Below, piece after piece: positions 62,131 through 64,000 of a stretch of DNA of 64,000 nt. The notes below the pieces were generated by a model. That model had not been told where the DNA came from. It did not search any database and saw nothing but the letters and a program-made list of their open reading frames with translations. The stretch comes from an uncultured Pelagibacteraceae bacterium (GTDB lineage: Bacteria; Pseudomonadota; Alphaproteobacteria; Pelagibacterales; Pelagibacteraceae), in the NCBI GenBank assembly GCA_902595535.1, contig CACJQI010000001.1, positions 62,001 to 126,000 of the forward strand. Direction: 5' to 3'. Numbering within the stretch: position 1 is the first letter of the stretch; every line of letters begins with the position of its first letter. The position numbers and the translations under genes are program-made.

Positions 62131-62540
62131 TGAATATTAAAGATCAAAAAGAGTTCCCTGTGGACTCAGCTCAACTTAAAGAAGTAAGGAATTTTGCAAG
62201 AGGTCTTTTTGATCAAGTTCCAGAATTTGAAGATAATAGAGAGGAACTAGTTTTAGCATTAGCAGAGGCTGCTCAAAATATTGTCAAACATGCCTATAGT
62301 GGTCAACCAAGTGGTGATACAATGAGAGTTGAGATTGAGTATCAAGATAAAGTTTTAAAAATGGAATTATTTGATAAAGGTAAACCTGTTATCCCCGAAA
62401 ACATCAAGCCAAGAAAGTTAACAGATATTAAAGCTGGTGGATTAGGTACTTTCTTTATTGGTCAGATAATGGATGAAGTTGTTTTTAAAACTAATAAAGA
62501 TGACTGGGTTAATCACTTAATCTTAACTAAAAGATTTTAA
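62130..62540 (+). CDS. HATPase anti-sigma factor/serine kinase (RsbW-like)
   Basis: 136 residues from ATG 62130 (overlapping the STAS TGA). GHKL ATPase motifs: N box EAAQNIVKHAY (N50), G1 MELFDKGKP (D82, G84) and G2 GGLGTFFI (about 104-111). It is a single-domain anti-sigma kinase of the RsbW/SpoIIAB type. The adjacent STAS gene supplies the antagonist. No sigma factor is encoded in the window, so its target may be elsewhere or be non-sigma, such as a pilus regulator. Confidence 0.9.
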   Translation: MNIKDQKEFPVDSAQLKEVRNFARGLFDQVPEFEDNREELVLALAEAAQNIVKHAYSGQPSGDTMRVEIEYQDKVLKMELFDKGKPVIPENIKPRKLTDIKAGGLGTFFIGQIMDEVVFKTNKDDWVNHLILTKRF

Positions 62541-63778
62541 CTTCCAATAATAGAACCAACGTTAAAGATTGGTGAATACATCGCAATCATCAATCCACCA
62601 ATCATAGTTCCCATAAATACAATCATGATTGGCTCAATCAAGCTCGACATATTGTCAACTGCAGTATCGAATTCCTCTTCATAGTAAGCTGATACTGAAT
62701 TAAACATTTCATCCAAATTTCCAGTTTGTTCACCAACAGAAATTAGCTGACTAAATGTTGCAGGAAAAACTGGTTCTTTTAAAAATAATTTTGTTAAAGT
62801 GTCTCCTGAGAAAACTCCTTTTTTTACATTTTCTAATGCTTGTGTAACTACATCATTATTACTTACTGATTTTGCAATCTCAATACTCTCTAATAAATTT
62901 ACTCCTGCAGCACTTAGATTTCCCATAATAAGAGAAACTCTTGCAATCAATGATTTTAAAATCATATCACCAAATACTGGCATCTTTAAAACTTGTTTAT
63001 GCCACTTGTATCTTATTGTTGGAATCTTTGTTGTAGTGTATTTAAAAATAATAAATATAGTTAAACTAACAAGTCCTAACGTAAGCCCACCTGTACCTCT
63101 CATAAAATTACTAGCAGTCATAATAACAGCGGTTGGTGTAGGAAGAGCAACACCCATTCCTTCATACATTTTTGCAAACACAGGAACAACTTTGATTAAC
63201 ATGAAAACCATCACTGTTATTGCTACTGAAAACATAACTACTGGATAAGTAAGTGCACTTTTGATCTTCTTTTTTACTTTTTCTCTTTTTTCAAGAGATT
63301 CAACTAATTTTAATAAGAAAGTATCTAGTTTACCGCTGGCTTCTCCAGCCTTGATTAAGTTTATATAAACACTATCAAATATCTTCGGATATCTTTCAAA
63401 ACATTTAGACAGAGTAATACCACCTTCAAGGTTTTTTCTAACATCTTCAATGATTTCTTTCATTGTTGGGTGTTCAATTTGATCCCTTAACATCCCAAGT
63501 ACATTCAAAATGGGAAGTCCAGCCTTAACCATAGTTGCAAATTGTTTTGAAAAAATCATTACATCTTCTGGTTTGACTGCTTTTTTACCAAAAGAAAAAC
63601 CTCCACCTTTTTTCTTTTCTTTTTCCGCTTTTTTCTTTTTAATTTTTGTAAGATTAGTAATGATTACTTTTTGTTCTTTAAGTTTAAATGATGCCTCTTC
63701 CTGATTAAGAGCCTCTATTTCACCTTCAATATATTTTCCTGCTGATATGCCTTTGTATGAAAATGTTTCTGCTGACAT
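62537..63778 (-). CDS. pilC: Type IV pilus inner-membrane platform protein PilC (GspF family)
   Basis: 413 residues with two GspF repeats (about 80-200 and 285-405) and hydrophobic helices near residues 180, 240 and at the C-terminus. Motifs include FSKQFATMVKAGLPIL, AGEASGKLDTFL and VGEQTGNLDEMF. It anchors the pilus motor ATPase. An unusual lysine-rich segment (KIKKKKAEKEKKKGGG) lies near residue 50. Its stop overlaps the HATPase stop by 4 bases on the opposite strand. PilB lies 7 bases upstream in the direction of transcription. Confidence 0.92.
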   Translation of the reverse strand: MSAETFSYKGISAGKYIEGEIEALNQEEASFKLKEQKVIITNLTKIKKKKAEKEKKKGGGFSFGKKAVKPEDVMIFSKQFATMVKAGLPILNVLGMLRDQIEHPTMKEIIEDVRKNLEGGITLSKCFERYPKIFDSVYINLIKAGEASGKLDTFLLKLVESLEKREKVKKKIKSALTYPVVMFSVAITVMVFMLIKVVPVFAKMYEGMGVALPTPTAVIMTASNFMRGTGGLTLGLVSLTIFIIFKYTTTKIPTIRYKWHKQVLKMPVFGDMILKSLIARVSLIMGNLSAAGVNLLESIEIAKSVSNNDVVTQALENVKKGVFSGDTLTKLFLKEPVFPATFSQLISVGEQTGNLDEMFNSVSAYYEEEFDTAVDNMSSLIEPIMIVFMGTMIGGLMIAMYSPIFNVGSIIGS

Positions 63779-63785
63779 TTTTTAT

Positions 63786-63998
63786 TTACTCCGAACTTAA
63801 TACCCGGTCAAATTCTCTAAAATTTAAATCACCTGTCAAAATTAATTCTCGACCCATGTCTTGCATTGTTCTAAATCCCTCTTTCATTGCAATTTCTTTA
63901 AGTTCAGGCGTTGTTGCTTTTCTTAAAATTGCTTCTTTAATAGGTTTAGAAACACTTAAAATTTCATAAATACCCATTCGACCTTTATAACCTGAGTC
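63786..63998 (-). CDS. pilB: Type IV pilus assembly ATPase PilB (C-terminal part)
   Basis: Partial gene; only the last 70 residues fall within the window. Asp-Ser-Gly-Tyr-Lys-Gly-Arg followed by MGIYEIL matches the C-terminal Cys/Gly-x-x-GYKGR-x-GIYE motif of GspE/PilB ATPases. LILTGDLNFREFDRVL closes the protein. The ATPase powers pilus extension. The P-loop and most of the gene lie beyond base 64000. Confidence 0.85.
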   Translation of the reverse strand, partial: DSGYKGRMGIYEILSVSKPIKEAILRKATTPELKEIAMKEGFRTMQDMGRELILTGDLNFREFDRVLSSE

Positions 63999-64000
63999 TT

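Noticed and set aside
62799-63248. Plus-strand ORF of 149 residues inside pilC
   Set aside because: It is antisense to a complete PilC with clear GspF motifs, so it is a shadow.
1-64000. Possible tRNA, rRNA, CRISPR array, insertion sequence, transposase or phage genes
   Set aside because: No cloverleaf, rRNA-like stretch, direct-repeat/spacer array, transposase motif or terminal repeats seen in either strand; nearly all sequence is explained by protein-coding genes of metabolic type.

Overview
The window is AT-rich with very short intergenic gaps. It is packed with osmolyte and one-carbon catabolism, ABC and TRAP-free transport, EamA and LysE/TauE exporters and small redox proteins. The gene content (DmdA-family protein, glycine-betaine-type ABC system, Amt fused to a phosphatase, type IV pili) fits a marine alphaproteobacterium of the SAR11/Pelagibacterales type. 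This is inferred from composition and gene families; no rRNA or other phylogenetic marker is present. I see no tRNA, rRNA, CRISPR array, insertion sequence or prophage. No gene-free stretch exceeds 300 bases; the longest are about 150-160 bases (13462-13611, 37038-37187, 61670-61830).

Region by region: (a) 1-5.1 kb, plus strand: ThDP-dependent enzyme (5' end outside the window), a transthyretin/HIUase-like protein, a DmdA-family folate-dependent demethylase homologue, a thiolase and a branched-chain aminotransferase. (b) 5.1-11.6 kb, minus strand: EutA- and DoeA-type ectoine degradation genes followed by a complete spermidine/putrescine-type ABC transporter, with an internal promoter and an internal hairpin terminator around the binding-protein gene. 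(c) 11.6-36 kb: a large quaternary-amine island. It holds a ProX/ProW/ProV-type transporter split by a GDPD and a gamma-butyrobetaine dioxygenase, a carnitine-type dehydrogenase, a BKACE enzyme and a hot-dog thioesterase. Together these can turn gamma-butyrobetaine or carnitine into glycine betaine. Two Rieske oxygenases, a glutamine-synthetase-like ligase, glyoxalase I, a cupin, TauD and 2OG-Fe(II) oxygenases, a choline-dehydrogenase-like GMC enzyme and SMR/EamA exporters surround them. (d) 36.3-43.5 kb: a YdcF-family gene, then a six-gene catabolic cluster of unknown substrate (luciferase-like monooxygenase, ThDP enzyme, methyltransferase, DUF1185, alpha/beta hydrolase, aldehyde dehydrogenase). 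(e) 43.6-52.8 kb: a Liv-type ABC transporter whose binding protein faces its permeases and ATPases across a TauE and an MFS gene, a tiny membrane-peptide ORF, a ProC-like reductase, an internally deleted binding-protein remnant and a LysE exporter. (f) 52.8-57.8 kb: DUF2805, glutaredoxin, a secreted protein paired with an inverse-autotransporter-like beta-barrel, MsrB, a 2-hydroxyacid dehydrogenase, EamA and a small lipoprotein. (g) 57.8-64 kb: an ammonium transporter fused to a PP2C phosphatase, an HMA protein, two type IV pilins, an STAS anti-anti-sigma protein with an HATPase anti-sigma kinase, and PilC/PilB.

The most unusual combination is the last. All three components of a partner-switching circuit (PP2C phosphatase, STAS protein, HATPase kinase) lie within 5 kb, interleaved with pilus genes, and the phosphatase is tethered to an ammonium channel. 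This suggests ammonium-dependent control of sigma-factor or pilus output.
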